DNA from: DATMER01 sp035556715
GTDB lineage: Bacteria > Acidobacteriota > Thermoanaerobaculia > Multivoradales > UBA5704
Assembly: GCA_035556715.1 (NCBI GenBank)
Contig: DATMER010000118.1
Location: 1-64,000, forward strand
Length of the DNA stretch: 64,000 bases
Direction: 5' to 3'
Positions 1 to 7,739 of this stretch are shown here, in pieces. The stretch's first letter is position 1. Each line of letters starts with the position of its first letter. The notes below the pieces were generated by a model that worked only from the letters and a program-made list of their open reading frames with translations, was not told the DNA's origin and made no database searches. Position numbers and translations under genes: made by a program.

Positions 1-62
1 GCATCCAGAGTCTTGCTCTCCAGCCGCGCCAGTTCCTCCAGGCCTGCGTTACGAATTCCCAT
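1..62 (-). CDS. N-terminus of a cut-off protein, unknown
   Basis: Only the first 20 codons are inside the window; the gene runs leftward off the edge. The protein begins MGIRNAGLEELARLESKTLD. A strong Shine-Dalgarno sequence (GGAGGAG, six bases before the ATG) supports the start. Nothing recognisable can be said about function from this stub. The charged helical N-terminus has no signal peptide. Confidence 0.45.
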   Translation of the reverse strand, partial: MGIRNAGLEELARLESKTLD

Positions 63-179
63 GTCAGTCTCCTCCCTGAGGTATCCCCAATCGGCACATT
101 GTACCGGTCGGACATATGTCAGGAAGGTAGGGGCGACGGCATGTAGCCCGGGGTCAGAGCGCCGCAGGCGCGACGACCC

Positions 180-500
180 CGGGTTCTCGGGTCCCAAAAG
201 ATCCCGAGCCCCGAGGGGGCGACGGCAGAGGCCCCGCGCAGATGGGCGGCATGGAGCCGGAGCCGTTCGAGCGCTCACCCGGGCCTCCCGGGGCCAGATC
301 GGAGGCTCTCGGGTGGGTTCCTGAGCCTCTCGGGTGCCGTCGCCCGGGTGGCTCGGGTAGGAACCCGAAAGCCTCGGGCAGGCGCCCAAGAGCCTCGGGA
401 ACGCGCCCGAGAGCCTCGGCCCGCCTGAGCGGCTCGGGAACGCGCCCGAGAGGCTCGGGAACGCACCCGAGCGGCGAGGCGCTCCGGTTGCTGGCCGAGG
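180..500. repeat. Low-complexity CTCGGG/CCCGAG repeat tract
   Basis: The tract is built from short mini-palindromes in which CTCGGG faces CCCGAG. The clearest units are at 393-411, 432-450 and 453-471, each reading roughly GCTCGGGAACGCGCCCGAG. Looser copies (CTCGGGTGGG, CTCGGGTGCC, CTCGGGTAGG) precede them. Open frames across it on both strands are Arg/Gly/Ser/Pro-rich and look like products of composition. No gene is supported between 63 and 883. Confidence 0.6.
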
Positions 501-530
501 CGCTCGGGCGATGGCCTGAAAGCCCCCTGC

Positions 531-553
531 CCTCTCCCGCTTCGTGGGAGAGG
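531..553. repeat. REP-like palindrome, CCTCTCCC / GGGAGAGG
   Basis: Inverted arms 531-538 and 546-553 with a seven-base loop. The same CCCTCTCCC/GGGAGAGGG theme recurs at 691-734, 1375-1465, 22886-22912, 25258-25394 and 27298-27425, so it is a dispersed family. Confidence 0.55.
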
Positions 554-690
554 GGGGACCCCCGCCCGCCCCTTCATCGGCTACGGCTGACCCACTTATT
601 TCGTGACGGGCCCAAAGAGGCCGGCAAGGATGCCAGCGCTCCCAGGGAAAGAGCTGCAAGCTGTTCTAAGTTAGCGCCTATGCCCCCTGT

Positions 691-734
691 CCCCCTCTCC
701 CATCTCCCGCCCGCCCAACCCCGGGAGAGGGGGG
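691..734. repeat. REP-like palindrome of the same family
   Basis: CCCCCTCTCCC at 691-701 faces GGGAGAGGGGGG at 723-734. Same arm sequence as the other CTCTCCC elements. It lies in gene-free DNA left of the Cys-rich secreted gene. Confidence 0.55.
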
Positions 735-802
735 ACGTAACTGAAGCCACCGTGCCTGGTGGAAACGGCTCACGAAGGCTCTAGCAGTACCTGCCTTCAG
801 TG

Positions 803-856
803 ATGTAGGGGAGGGGTTTACCCCCTCCCGGGCGGGGGCAAGCCCCGCCCCTACAT
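803..856. repeat. Palindromic repeat with ATGTAGGGG ends
   Basis: Outer arms ATGTAGGGG (803-811) and CCCCTACAT (848-856) enclose a second inner stem, GGGGGC-AA-GCCCCG. It sits about 28 bases beyond the stop codon of the minus-strand gene at 884 and could form a strong hairpin there, although no T-run follows. A repeat element is the safer call. Confidence 0.5.
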
Positions 857-883
857 AGAGGTTTTGATAGTTTGATAGGAGGT

Positions 884-1201
884 CTAAATGCAGCGGCAGA
901 AAGGTGTGTTACCTCCACAAAGCATGCCGGTGACAAAGCAGGCACCCTCAGTATTGAAAAAAGTGATACAAGACATTCCCGGCCATCCGCCAGCGCAAAC
1001 CGTAGGACTGCACTGCCCGCAGATTGTGTCTGATACAGCCACGAAGGAGGGCGGCGTGTTGTCAGAGGAGGTGACCTCCTCCTGCGATGGCAACAGGAAG
1101 CAGGCAGGATCCCCATTCTCCTGCGCGATGACGGTCGAAGGGCCCAAGATGAAAAGGCAGAGAAGCAGTAAAAACAAGCTGCCATAGGCTTTGTTCTTCA
1201 T
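884..1201 (-). CDS. Small secreted cysteine-rich protein
   Basis: 105 residues. The N-terminus is a clear Sec signal peptide: Lys-rich start, a Leu-rich core at about residues 8-19, then a likely cut after VIAQ. The mature part of about 78 residues holds nine cysteines, including CGQC and a C-terminal CRC, with Gly and Pro between them, suggesting a disulfide-stabilised fold outside the cytoplasm. An AGGAGA ribosome site seven bases before the ATG supports the start. The gene stands alone in repeat-rich DNA. No family is recognised. The double cysteine pairs could also bind a metal, but there is no direct evidence. Confidence 0.7.
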   Translation of the reverse strand: MKNKAYGSLFLLLLCLFILGPSTVIAQENGDPACFLLPSQEEVTSSDNTPPSFVAVSDTICGQCSPTVCAGGWPGMSCITFFNTEGACFVTGMLCGGNTPFCRCI

Positions 1202-1283
1202 GATGGTTCTCCTGTAAGAAGAGGTACCACACTGCCACCACCTACGAGGGCAGGCAGCCTCCTGGCAAGCATACCAAGGCTCT

Positions 1284-1297
1284 GTAGCATGTGCTAC
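1284..1297. promoter_or_regulatory. Perfect dyad GTAGCA-TG-TGCTAC, possible operator
   Basis: A 14-base perfect palindrome about 85 bases upstream of the Cys-rich secreted gene (minus strand). It has operator-like symmetry, but no promoter boxes can be placed around it with confidence and no regulator is adjacent. Confidence 0.25.
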
Positions 1298-1374
1298 GGA
1301 ATTTCAAGAGGAGGCGGGATGCTTCGACGCGAACTTCAAAGGATGAGAGCCTGGCAGGACGCCTTATCCACGTC

Positions 1375-1465
1375 CCCCCTCTCCTAGTCGGGGGATGAAG
1401 ACCCCCTCCCCTGCCCTCCCCCGCTGCGCGGGAGAGGGAGCCCCCCCGCCCCTCGCCGAAGTGGG
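1375..1465. repeat. REP-like CTCTCC/GGAGAG element
   Basis: C-rich and G-rich blocks (CCCTCCCCCGC then GCGGGAGAGGG around 1420-1440) form an imperfect hairpin belonging to the dispersed CTCTCCC family. The gene-free stretch 1202-1525 otherwise holds only the dyad at 1284. Confidence 0.45.
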
Positions 1466-1525
1466 AGACCCTCTCCGGCGGCAAGGTCAGGGCGTATGGG
1501 GACAGGGTGCGAGGGGGTTCCGGTC

Positions 1526-2071
1526 CTACTGCCCGCTCCACGGCGGCGCCACCCCGTTCATCCGCGCGTAGGCGATCGACTGCCCCAGGTGCTCGTGGTT
1601 GTGGTTGGCGACGACCATCATGGCCTGGCGGATGGTGGCGTCCTCTCCGAAGAGCTTGACCGCCTTGGACAGGTCGGCCTCCGGCGCGTCCTGGATCGCC
1701 TTGCGGACATGGGCGAATGAGGCCTTCATCGTCTCCAGGACCTTGGCCTTGTCGCCGCCGCTCTTCTCGAACTCCCTGGGGTTGACCCCCTCCGCCGGCT
1801 TCACACCCCAGAACGTCGGCAGGAAGTAGTTCCCTCCGGCCACGTGCATGAACACCTCTCCCACCGAGCGGACCTTCTCCGCCGGCCGCCACGCGTACTT
1901 CTCCGCCGGCATGGCCTCGGCCAGGGCGGTCAGCTTCTTCTCGGCGTCCTCGATCTGCCTCAGGATCTCCCCGCGCACGGCGCCATCCGGCTTGGCCTCC
2001 GCGTGGTCGTGGGCGAAGGCGGGCAGCGAGAGCAGGGCCAGCAAGGACATGGCAATTCCAAGTCGTCTCAT
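1526..2071 (-). CDS. Secreted DinB-family protein
   Basis: 181 residues. It starts with a short signal peptide (MRRLGIAMSLLALLSLPAFA). A DinB four-helix-bundle domain follows: an early helix (ILRQIEDAEKKLTALAEAMP), the W-R-P-A turn, MHVAGG (putative first metal His) and a late NHNHEHLGQ, which supplies the other histidines. DinB proteins are usually cytoplasmic metal-binding thiol-dependent hydrolases or transferases; an exported version occurs in several phyla, and no substrate can be named. The start at 2071 has an AGGAGA site seven bases upstream. It is divergent from the MscS-FHA gene, with 81 bases between the two starts. Confidence 0.85.
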   Translation of the reverse strand: MRRLGIAMSLLALLSLPAFAHDHAEAKPDGAVRGEILRQIEDAEKKLTALAEAMPAEKYAWRPAEKVRSVGEVFMHVAGGNYFLPTFWGVKPAEGVNPREFEKSGGDKAKVLETMKASFAHVRKAIQDAPEADLSKAVKLFGEDATIRQAMMVVANHNHEHLGQSIAYARMNGVAPPWSGQ

Positions 2072-2152
2072 CTCGGATCTCCTCGGTAATGGTCGAATGG
2101 TCGTTCCGGGAAGGCATCTTAGCGCGACTCGGGAAAAGGCTAGAATCTGCGC

Positions 2153-3436
2153 GTGCATCCGACCCTCGCCCTGCTCGCCAGCCTCGGCGCCTTCGCCCTG
2201 ATCGTGGCGCTGGTCACCTGGCTCCAGCGCAAGTCCTTCCTGGTCCGGCAACTGGCCTTCCCGCTCTTCCTGGCGGCCGCGGCCGTGGCGATCGAGGTCT
2301 ACTCGCTGCTCGTCCCCCCCAGCGCCGCGGTTGATCAGGCGCGCTCCTGGATCCTCCTCTTCCTGGGCGCGGCCACGGTGCTTCGCCTCCTTGGCCTCTA
2401 CTTCTTCGACGTCCATCTCCGGGCGCGCACCGGGTTCCAGTTCCCTCCGCTCCTGCCAAGGGTCACCATGGCCGTGATCTACCTGATCGCCGCCTTCGTG
2501 ACCCTCCGGATCACCTTCCCCAAGCTCGGGCTGGGAGGCCTGATCGCCACCAGCGCGGTCACCTCCCTGGTCCTCGGCCTCGCGCTCCAGCCCATCCTCT
2601 CCAACTTCTTCGCCGGGCTGGTGATCAGCGTGGAGCGGCCGTTCCGGATCAACGACTGGATCAAGGTCGGTGACTTCGAGGGCCGGGTCGTGTCCATCAC
2701 GTGGCGCACCACCCACCTGCGGACCCGGGAGAACGACAACCTGGTCATCCCCAACAGCAAGCTCGCTGACGAGCGGGTGGTGAACTATTACTACCCGCAC
2801 CCTATGCACCTGGAGCGGATCAAGGTGGGCGCCTCCTATGACGCGCCCCCCTACCGGGTCCGCCGGGCGCTGCTGGAGTCCATCGCGGGCGTGCCCGGAG
2901 TCCTGGACAAGCCCTCGCCCGAGGTGTTCCTCCCCAAGTTCGAAGACAGCTCCATCGGATACGAGCTGCGCATCTGGCTCGACGACGTGGCCAACGCACC
3001 GCGCATCGCGAGCGAGGTGCGGCAGCGCATCTGGGAGGTCTTCCGCAAGGAGCGCATCACCATGCCCTACCCGATCCGGACACTGGAGATCGCGCCCCGC
3101 CGGCGGCGGGCCGATACGGGGGAGGCCCGGCCGGACCATCCGCGGCCCGCCCGGCTGTTCGTGACCGACGGGGTCGAGCGCGGGCAGTCCCTGGACCTGA
3201 ACGGGGAGCCCGTGACCGTGGGACGCTCCCGCAACTGCGCCCTCGTCCTGAGCGAGCCCAACGCCAGCAAGGAGCACCTGCGGATCTCCTGGGAGGACGG
3301 CGCCTGGGTGATGACTGACCTGGGGAGCAGCTTCGGCACCCGGGTCAACGGCCGGCCCGCCACCCGCGCCGAGCTTTCGGCGTTCGATCGCATCGGGATC
3401 GGCGATGCGGTTATCATCTTCGAGACAGACGCCTGA
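2153..3436 (+). CDS. MscS-type channel with C-terminal FHA domain
   Basis: 427 residues, GTG start. Residues 1-150 hold four hydrophobic segments. The last is the Gly/Ala-rich MscS pore helix (LGGLIATSAVTSLVLGLAL), followed by the MscS beta domain (FRINDWIKVGDFEGRV, then NDNLVIPNSKL) and an alpha/beta cytoplasmic part to about 320. Residues 335-425 are a forkhead-associated domain: VGRSRNCALVL, SKEHLRISW, LGSSFGTRVNG, the phospho-Thr-binding loops. MscS proteins open under membrane tension, and FHA domains bind phosphothreonine peptides. The fusion suggests gating or recruitment controlled by Ser/Thr phosphorylation. The pseudokinase gene begins one base after its stop, so the two are surely co-transcribed. 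Confidence 0.88.
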   Translation: MHPTLALLASLGAFALIVALVTWLQRKSFLVRQLAFPLFLAAAAVAIEVYSLLVPPSAAVDQARSWILLFLGAATVLRLLGLYFFDVHLRARTGFQFPPLLPRVTMAVIYLIAAFVTLRITFPKLGLGGLIATSAVTSLVLGLALQPILSNFFAGLVISVERPFRINDWIKVGDFEGRVVSITWRTTHLRTRENDNLVIPNSKLADERVVNYYYPHPMHLERIKVGASYDAPPYRVRRALLESIAGVPGVLDKPSPEVFLPKFEDSSIGYELRIWLDDVANAPRIASEVRQRIWEVFRKERITMPYPIRTLEIAPRRRRADTGEARPDHPRPARLFVTDGVERGQSLDLNGEPVTVGRSRNCALVLSEPNASKEHLRISWEDGAWVMTDLGSSFGTRVNGRPATRAELSAFDRIGIGDAVIIFETDA

Positions 3437-3437
3437 G

Positions 3438-4379
3438 ATGACTCCTGACCTTCCCGCCCAGATCGGACCGTACCGCGTTACCGAGCTCATCGGCCGGGGC
3501 GGCTCGTCGCCCGTGTTCAAGGCCGTGGACCCGAAGAGCGGCCGGCCCGTGGTGGTCCGCCTGCTCTCCTCTCACATCCTGGAGAACCCGGCCGCGGCAA
3601 AGCGCTTCGAGCGCGAGTCCCGGGCCCTGATGTCCTCTCCCCATTCAAGTCTGGTCCAGGTCCTGTACACGGGCGTCGAGGGGACGCGGCCCTACCTGCG
3701 GCCCTACCTGGTTACCGAGCTCGTCCAGGGAGCAAGCCTCGACAACCTGCTCAAGGCGCGCCGGCTGTCCGTGACCGAGATCCTCACGGTCATGAAGGGG
3801 GTCTGCCGCGGCCTGGCCCACGCCCACCAGCATGGAGTGCTCCACCACCACATCTCGCCGCACGCCATCCTGGTCTCGCCGGACCTCTCCATGGTGAAGC
3901 TGACGGAGTTCGGCTTCACGCGCATCGAGTCGCTCGGCCTGACCGGCACCGTCAGCACCGGCGCGATCAGCCTCGGCGCCTTCCACTATCTCGCCCCGGA
4001 GCAGGTGGAAAGCTCCGCGAGTGCCGACCACCGCGCCGACCTCTACGCCGTGGGCGCCGTCTTCCAGGAGCTACTCACCGGCCATCCGCCGACCGGGAAG
4101 TTCTCCCTCCCCAGCCAGTCCAACAGCGAGCTTCTGCCCGAGACGGACGTGATCGTCCTCAAGTGCCTGGCGCGCAACCCGTCCGAGCGCTACGCCACGG
4201 CCCTGGAGCTGCTCGCCGATCTCGGCAAGCTGGAAGAAGCGCTGCGGCTCCGTCTGCTCTCCGAAATCCGCGGCGTAACCCAGAAAGCCGCCGCCGGCCC
4301 CAGCAAGGGGTTGCTCATCGCGGGGCTCGTGGCGCTGCTGATCGCGCTGGTCGCGGCGGGCTACTTCCTGGCGCGGTAG
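3438..4379 (+). CDS. Membrane-anchored Ser/Thr pseudokinase
   Basis: 313 residues. The Hanks-kinase fold is obvious: a glycine loop IGRGGSSPVF at 18-27, helix-C Glu near 58-60, LAPEQV at 185-190, and DLYAVGAVFQELLTG for subdomain IX. A C-terminal membrane helix spans about 291-311. The catalytic residues are gone: the ATP-binding Lys is Arg41 (VVVRLL), HRDLKPEN is HHHISPHA (catalytic Asp to His, Asn to Ala), and DFG is EFG at 157-159. It is therefore predicted to be a pseudokinase with the domain on the cytoplasmic side. Its start is one base after the MscS-FHA stop, so a partnership with that FHA domain is likely. Residual or unusual kinase activity cannot be excluded. Confidence 0.85.
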   Translation: MTPDLPAQIGPYRVTELIGRGGSSPVFKAVDPKSGRPVVVRLLSSHILENPAAAKRFERESRALMSSPHSSLVQVLYTGVEGTRPYLRPYLVTELVQGASLDNLLKARRLSVTEILTVMKGVCRGLAHAHQHGVLHHHISPHAILVSPDLSMVKLTEFGFTRIESLGLTGTVSTGAISLGAFHYLAPEQVESSASADHRADLYAVGAVFQELLTGHPPTGKFSLPSQSNSELLPETDVIVLKCLARNPSERYATALELLADLGKLEEALRLRLLSEIRGVTQKAAAGPSKGLLIAGLVALLIALVAAGYFLAR

Positions 4380-4388
4380 TCAGGCAGA

Positions 4389-4418
4389 TTGACCTGCCCG
4401 AACGTCTGCCACCATAAT
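4389..4418 (+). promoter_or_regulatory. Putative sigma-70 promoter of the carbonic anhydrase gene
   Basis: TTGACC at 4389-4394 and CATAAT at 4413-4418, spaced 18 bases. It would give a 5' leader of about 75 bases before the ATG at 4502. This is the only AT-richer stretch between the two genes. Confidence 0.45.
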
Positions 4419-4501
4419 TGTGACGAAGTCAGTCTAGTTTTCGCGGCCAGCGAACCGGCCTACCTCTACGGCAGTCCTCTACCAGATCAAGGAGAAGACC
4501 C

Positions 4502-5083
4502 ATGAGCCAGATCCTCGACGAAGTCCTGGCTGCGAACGCGCAGTACGCAGCGAGCTTTGGGGACAAGGGGAATCTTCCGCTGCCTCCGGGCCGTAGCTTC
4601 GCGATTCTCACCTGCATGGATGCCCGGCTCGATCCCGCGAAGTATGCCGGCCTGGCGGAAGGCGACGCCCACGTGATCCGCAACGCCGGAGGCCGGGCCA
4701 GCGACGACGCCATCCGCTCGCTCGTCATTTCGTACAAGCTCCTGGGCACCCGCGAATGGTTCGTGATCCATCACACCAACTGCGGCATGGAGCTCTTCAC
4801 GAACGACATCATGCGCGGCCTGCTCGCCAGCAGCCTGAAGACCGCGAGCGTGGACCAGGATGGCTGGCACGATTCCGGCCAGGGTCCCGGCTCCACCGAG
4901 GGCAACAACATCGACTGGCTGACCATCACGGACAACGCCAAAAGCGTGGCCGAAGACGTCAGCCGGATCCGCAACCACCCCCTGGTGCCGGGCGATATCC
5001 CGATCTATGGCTACATCTACGACGTGAAGTCCGGAAAGCTCGTTGAGGTCCCGGAAGCCACCGAGGCCGGCAAGCCGAAGTAG
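4502..5083 (+). CDS. Beta-class carbonic anhydrase
   Basis: 193 residues, about the usual length. It catalyses reversible CO2 hydration in the cytoplasm. The zinc and active-site motif CMDAR (Cys38, Asp40, Arg42) and HHTNCG (His91, Cys94) are both present, matching the Cys2-His(Asp) site of beta enzymes. VIRNAGGRASDDAIRSL follows the first motif as in the family. An AAGGAGAA ribosome site precedes the ATG by six bases. The gene has its own probable promoter and no co-transcribed partner. A second, distinct beta-carbonic anhydrase lies at 7110-7730. This copy resembles the short clade that includes Rv1284-like enzymes; the clade placement is a judgement by eye. Confidence 0.9.
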   Translation: MSQILDEVLAANAQYAASFGDKGNLPLPPGRSFAILTCMDARLDPAKYAGLAEGDAHVIRNAGGRASDDAIRSLVISYKLLGTREWFVIHHTNCGMELFTNDIMRGLLASSLKTASVDQDGWHDSGQGPGSTEGNNIDWLTITDNAKSVAEDVSRIRNHPLVPGDIPIYGYIYDVKSGKLVEVPEATEAGKPK

Positions 5084-5181
5084 CTTTTTCGTCCTCATTG
5101 AACCTTCCAGGCTGCTGGAGGGACTCACTGTCCGAAAGGGTGGTGCCTGGCGCTCCGCCTGCCACCAAGGAGGGAAAGACC

Positions 5182-6618
5182 ATGACCAACCGACCCATCC
5201 TGCCGGTGCTCGGACTCGGCTTCCTGCTCGCAGTGTCTGCCTGGGGCCAGCATCATTTCATGGGCGCACAGGATTATGACGACGGTCCGGGAGGCGGCGA
5301 CAACAACACGCCCGCCGGCTGCGCGGGAGTGCAGGCCAAGATCACGATCAGTGCCAACGGCCTCACTTTCTCACCGGAATCAGTGACCATCGACCCGGGA
5401 CAGCCGGTATGCTGGACCTGGTCGGGGACCTCCACCACGCACACAGTCAAGGCCGATGACGGGACTTTCACCAGCGGCCCGCCGGCCGACCGCGGCACCT
5501 TCCAGCGCACTTTCAGTACTCCAGGCACCCATGGCTTCCACTGCCAGGTGCATGGCAACCCCACCGGCGGGATGCGCGGCGCCGTCGTCGTCCGGGGTTC
5601 GAATAATGGCGGAGGTGGAGGAAAGGGCAACCTGGCGCCCTCGCCCGGCAGCTACACGGTAGAGGAAGGAGTTGGAGCGCTGACCGTGACCGTCGAGCGC
5701 ACGGGCGGCAGCGACGGTGCCGCGACGGTCAAGTATGAAACGGCCAACGGGACTGCCAAGGTGAACAAAGACTTCACCCGCCGGAACGGCACCCTGAGCT
5801 GGGGGGCGGGCGACCAGGACCCGAAGACCTTCCAGGTGCCGATCAAGAACGACAAGGCCAAGGAAAGCGACGAGACCTTCACCATCAAGCTCAGCAAGGC
5901 CACCGGCGCAGGCCTCGGCGCGGGCAGCGCGACGGTGACGATCCGCGACAACGACGGCGGCGGCTCTGGCTGCGGTGCCTCTGTCGCTGCTCCCGCGCAA
6001 CTCCAGGCGCGCGGGCAGTCGGAAAACGAGATCCGCCTCACCTGGGCCGGCGAGACGGCCGCGGCAGGTGAAATCCGCGTCGAGCGCCGGCAGCCGGGCG
6101 GTTCCTTCCGGGAGATTGCCTCCGTGCCGGCCGGGGTGGCGAGCTTCACCGACTCCGGCCTGGCTGGCGGCGCCACGTTCCAGTATCGGCTCAGGGCCGT
6201 GGGGGCCGACGGTGTCTCGGCCTTCTCGGAGATCGCCGCCGGTGCCACCGACGGTGCGGCAGCGGCCTGCGACGACGCCAACGCCCTCTGCCTCGACAAC
6301 GGCAGGTTCGAAGCAACGGTCGAGTGGCGCCCGTTGGCAGGTTCGGCCGACGGAGGAGCCCGGCGGATGGTGCTGCCGGAAGCCCCCAACTCGGGCCTCT
6401 TCTCCACCTCCCGGTCCCCCGACCAGCAGCTCCTGATCAACATGCTCGACGGCTGCAACGTCAACGGCCACCACTGGCTCTACTTCGCAAGCCTCGCCGA
6501 CGTCGAGCTCACGGTGAAGGTACGCGACACCCAGACCGGCCGGACGTGGGCCTACTTCAACCCGGCCGGCAGCGTGCCCGCGCCGGTGCGTGACGTCGAA
6601 GCCTTCTCCTGCAACTAG
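5182..6618 (+). CDS. Secreted cupredoxin / Calx-beta / FN3 protein
   Basis: 478 residues from the ATG preceded by AAGGAGGG. Order: a signal peptide (about 1-22); a Gly/Asp linker; a plastocyanin-like copper domain (about 48-138) with ligands His87, Cys121, His124 and Met131 all present; a Calx-beta repeat (about 150-255, VEEGVGALTVTV to TVTIRDND); a fibronectin type III domain (about 265-360); and a C-terminal domain of about 115 residues with paired cysteines, starting CDDANALCLDNGRFEA and containing DGCNVNGHHWLYFAS. The last module recurs at the ends of secreted Acidobacteriota proteins, which supports the taxonomic guess. Likely an extracellular or surface copper protein; redox partner unknown. 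It ends just before a bidirectional terminator. Confidence 0.85.
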   Translation: MTNRPILPVLGLGFLLAVSAWGQHHFMGAQDYDDGPGGGDNNTPAGCAGVQAKITISANGLTFSPESVTIDPGQPVCWTWSGTSTTHTVKADDGTFTSGPPADRGTFQRTFSTPGTHGFHCQVHGNPTGGMRGAVVVRGSNNGGGGGKGNLAPSPGSYTVEEGVGALTVTVERTGGSDGAATVKYETANGTAKVNKDFTRRNGTLSWGAGDQDPKTFQVPIKNDKAKESDETFTIKLSKATGAGLGAGSATVTIRDNDGGGSGCGASVAAPAQLQARGQSENEIRLTWAGETAAAGEIRVERRQPGGSFREIASVPAGVASFTDSGLAGGATFQYRLRAVGADGVSAFSEIAAGATDGAAAACDDANALCLDNGRFEATVEWRPLAGSADGGARRMVLPEAPNSGLFSTSRSPDQQLLINMLDGCNVNGHHWLYFASLADVELTVKVRDTQTGRTWAYFNPAGSVPAPVRDVEAFSCN

Positions 6619-6632
6619 GCTCCTCTCCCACA

Positions 6633-6660
6633 GACAGGGCCGGGATTTCCCGGCCCTGTC
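6633..6660. terminator. Bidirectional hairpin between convergent genes
   Basis: GACAGGGCCGGGA (6633-6645) pairs with TCCCGGCCCTGTC (6648-6660), a perfect 13-bp inverted repeat. It lies between the stops of the cupredoxin gene (+) and the DUF1772 gene (-, stop at 6661-6663), so it can serve both. No long T-run. Confidence 0.75.
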
Positions 6661-7143
6661 TCAATAGCAAAGCGCGATTGTGAACGATGCCGCTGCCGCA
6701 AGCGCAGCGACTGTCCGGACGTGATTCCAGGCTGTCCAGCTTGCAAGATAATTTGCCCATAGCCTTTCACCATCGGCCGGCGCGACCTTTGCCAGCGCTT
6801 CGTTCCTGGGCACGTTGAACACCATGGTCACCAGAAACGTTCCGATCAGGTAGAGCAAGCCCCCGACGAGCAGGTAGACGGCTCCGGGTTCGTGCCAGCG
6901 GAACAAGGAGGCGGCGACCGCAAGGACGCAAGCCACGGCCGTTCCAACGAAAACCCCGAGAAACAATGGATTGAGGACGGCGACGTTGACCGACTGCATG
7001 GCGCCGATGCCCTCGGTCGGGGTGAGGCGAGCGAACGCTTTCATCACGAAGGCCGAGAAGGCAAAGAAGACTCCGGCGATCAGCCCGCAGCCGAGCGCCG
7101 TGACAAGCGTCAAGATGAAGAGCAGCTCGTCAACGGTTTCCAT
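6661..7143 (-). CDS. DUF1772 / anthrone-oxygenase-like membrane protein
   Basis: 160 residues with four predicted membrane helices (about 6-35, 58-80, 88-110, 140-158). The pattern of the DUF1772 family, which includes fungal anthrone oxygenases, is visible: GLIAGVFFAFSAFVMKAF at the start, NVAVLNPLF, FLVTMVFNVPRNEAL and a final W-x-x-WNHVRT. Bacterial members are mostly uncharacterised integral membrane proteins, so no reaction is assigned. The start lies 34 bases inside the 3' end of the upstream carbonic anhydrase gene, in another frame, which implies translational coupling. Confidence 0.8.
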   Translation of the reverse strand: METVDELLFILTLVTALGCGLIAGVFFAFSAFVMKAFARLTPTEGIGAMQSVNVAVLNPLFLGVFVGTAVACVLAVAASLFRWHEPGAVYLLVGGLLYLIGTFLVTMVFNVPRNEALAKVAPADGERLWANYLASWTAWNHVRTVAALAAAASFTIALCY

Positions 7144-7730
7144 TGACCCTCCTCGAGGTCCCGCAGAAGCCCGTCCCGAACGTCGTAGACCCAGCCGTGC
7201 ACTGCCAGCTCCTGGCCCCGCGCCCAGGCGTCTCGCACCACGGTCGTCTGGCTGACGTTGACCACCTGCTCGATGACGTTGAGCTCGCACAAGCGGTTGT
7301 GCCGTTCCGCCTCGCCTTCCAGCGCGTCGAGCTCCGCCTGGTATTTCCAGCGCACATCCTGGACGTGGCGCAGCCAATTGTCGACCAGCCCCATCTTCTC
7401 GTCCCGCAGAGCGGCGAGCACCCCGCCGCAGCCATAATGCCCGCAGACGATGATGTGGCCTACCCGGAGGACCTCCACGGCGAACTGGATGGCCGAAAGG
7501 CAGTTCAGGTCCGCGTGGACCACCACGTTGGCGACGTTGCGGTGAACGAACATCTCCCCGGGCAGCAGGCCCACGATCTGGTTTGCCGGCACCCGGCTGT
7601 CGGAGCACCCGATCCAGAGGTACTGCGGTGCCTGCTGACTGGACAAACGCGTAAAGAAATCAGGATCCTGCCGGGTCATCTCGGCAGCCCACGCGCGGTT
7701 GTTTTCAAACAGTTGGCTTAGAACACGCAT
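7110..7730 (-). CDS. Beta-carbonic anhydrase (Can-like)
   Basis: 206 residues. Classic type II beta-carbonic anhydrase: CSDSR (Cys42, Asp44, Arg46), EMFVHRNVANVV, then CGHYGCGGV (His98, Cys101), with zinc bound by Cys42, His98 and Cys101. VHGWVYDVRDG near the C-terminus is also typical. It interconverts CO2 and bicarbonate in the cytoplasm. The last 34 bases overlap the DUF1772 gene. The C-terminus (about ten residues, Ser-rich) looks like an extension created by reading into the overlap. It is unrelated at clade level to the enzyme at 4502, so the genome carries two kinds of beta-carbonic anhydrase within 3 kb. Confidence 0.92.
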   Translation of the reverse strand: MRVLSQLFENNRAWAAEMTRQDPDFFTRLSSQQAPQYLWIGCSDSRVPANQIVGLLPGEMFVHRNVANVVVHADLNCLSAIQFAVEVLRVGHIIVCGHYGCGGVLAALRDEKMGLVDNWLRHVQDVRWKYQAELDALEGEAERHNRLCELNVIEQVVNVSQTTVVRDAWARGQELAVHGWVYDVRDGLLRDLEEGQWKPLTSCSSS

Positions 7731-7739
7731 CTCGGCATC

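Noticed and set aside
242..784. Arg/Gly/Ser-rich frames in the repeat tract
   Set aside because: They are translations of CTCGGG repeats, with no ribosome site and equal openness on both strands.
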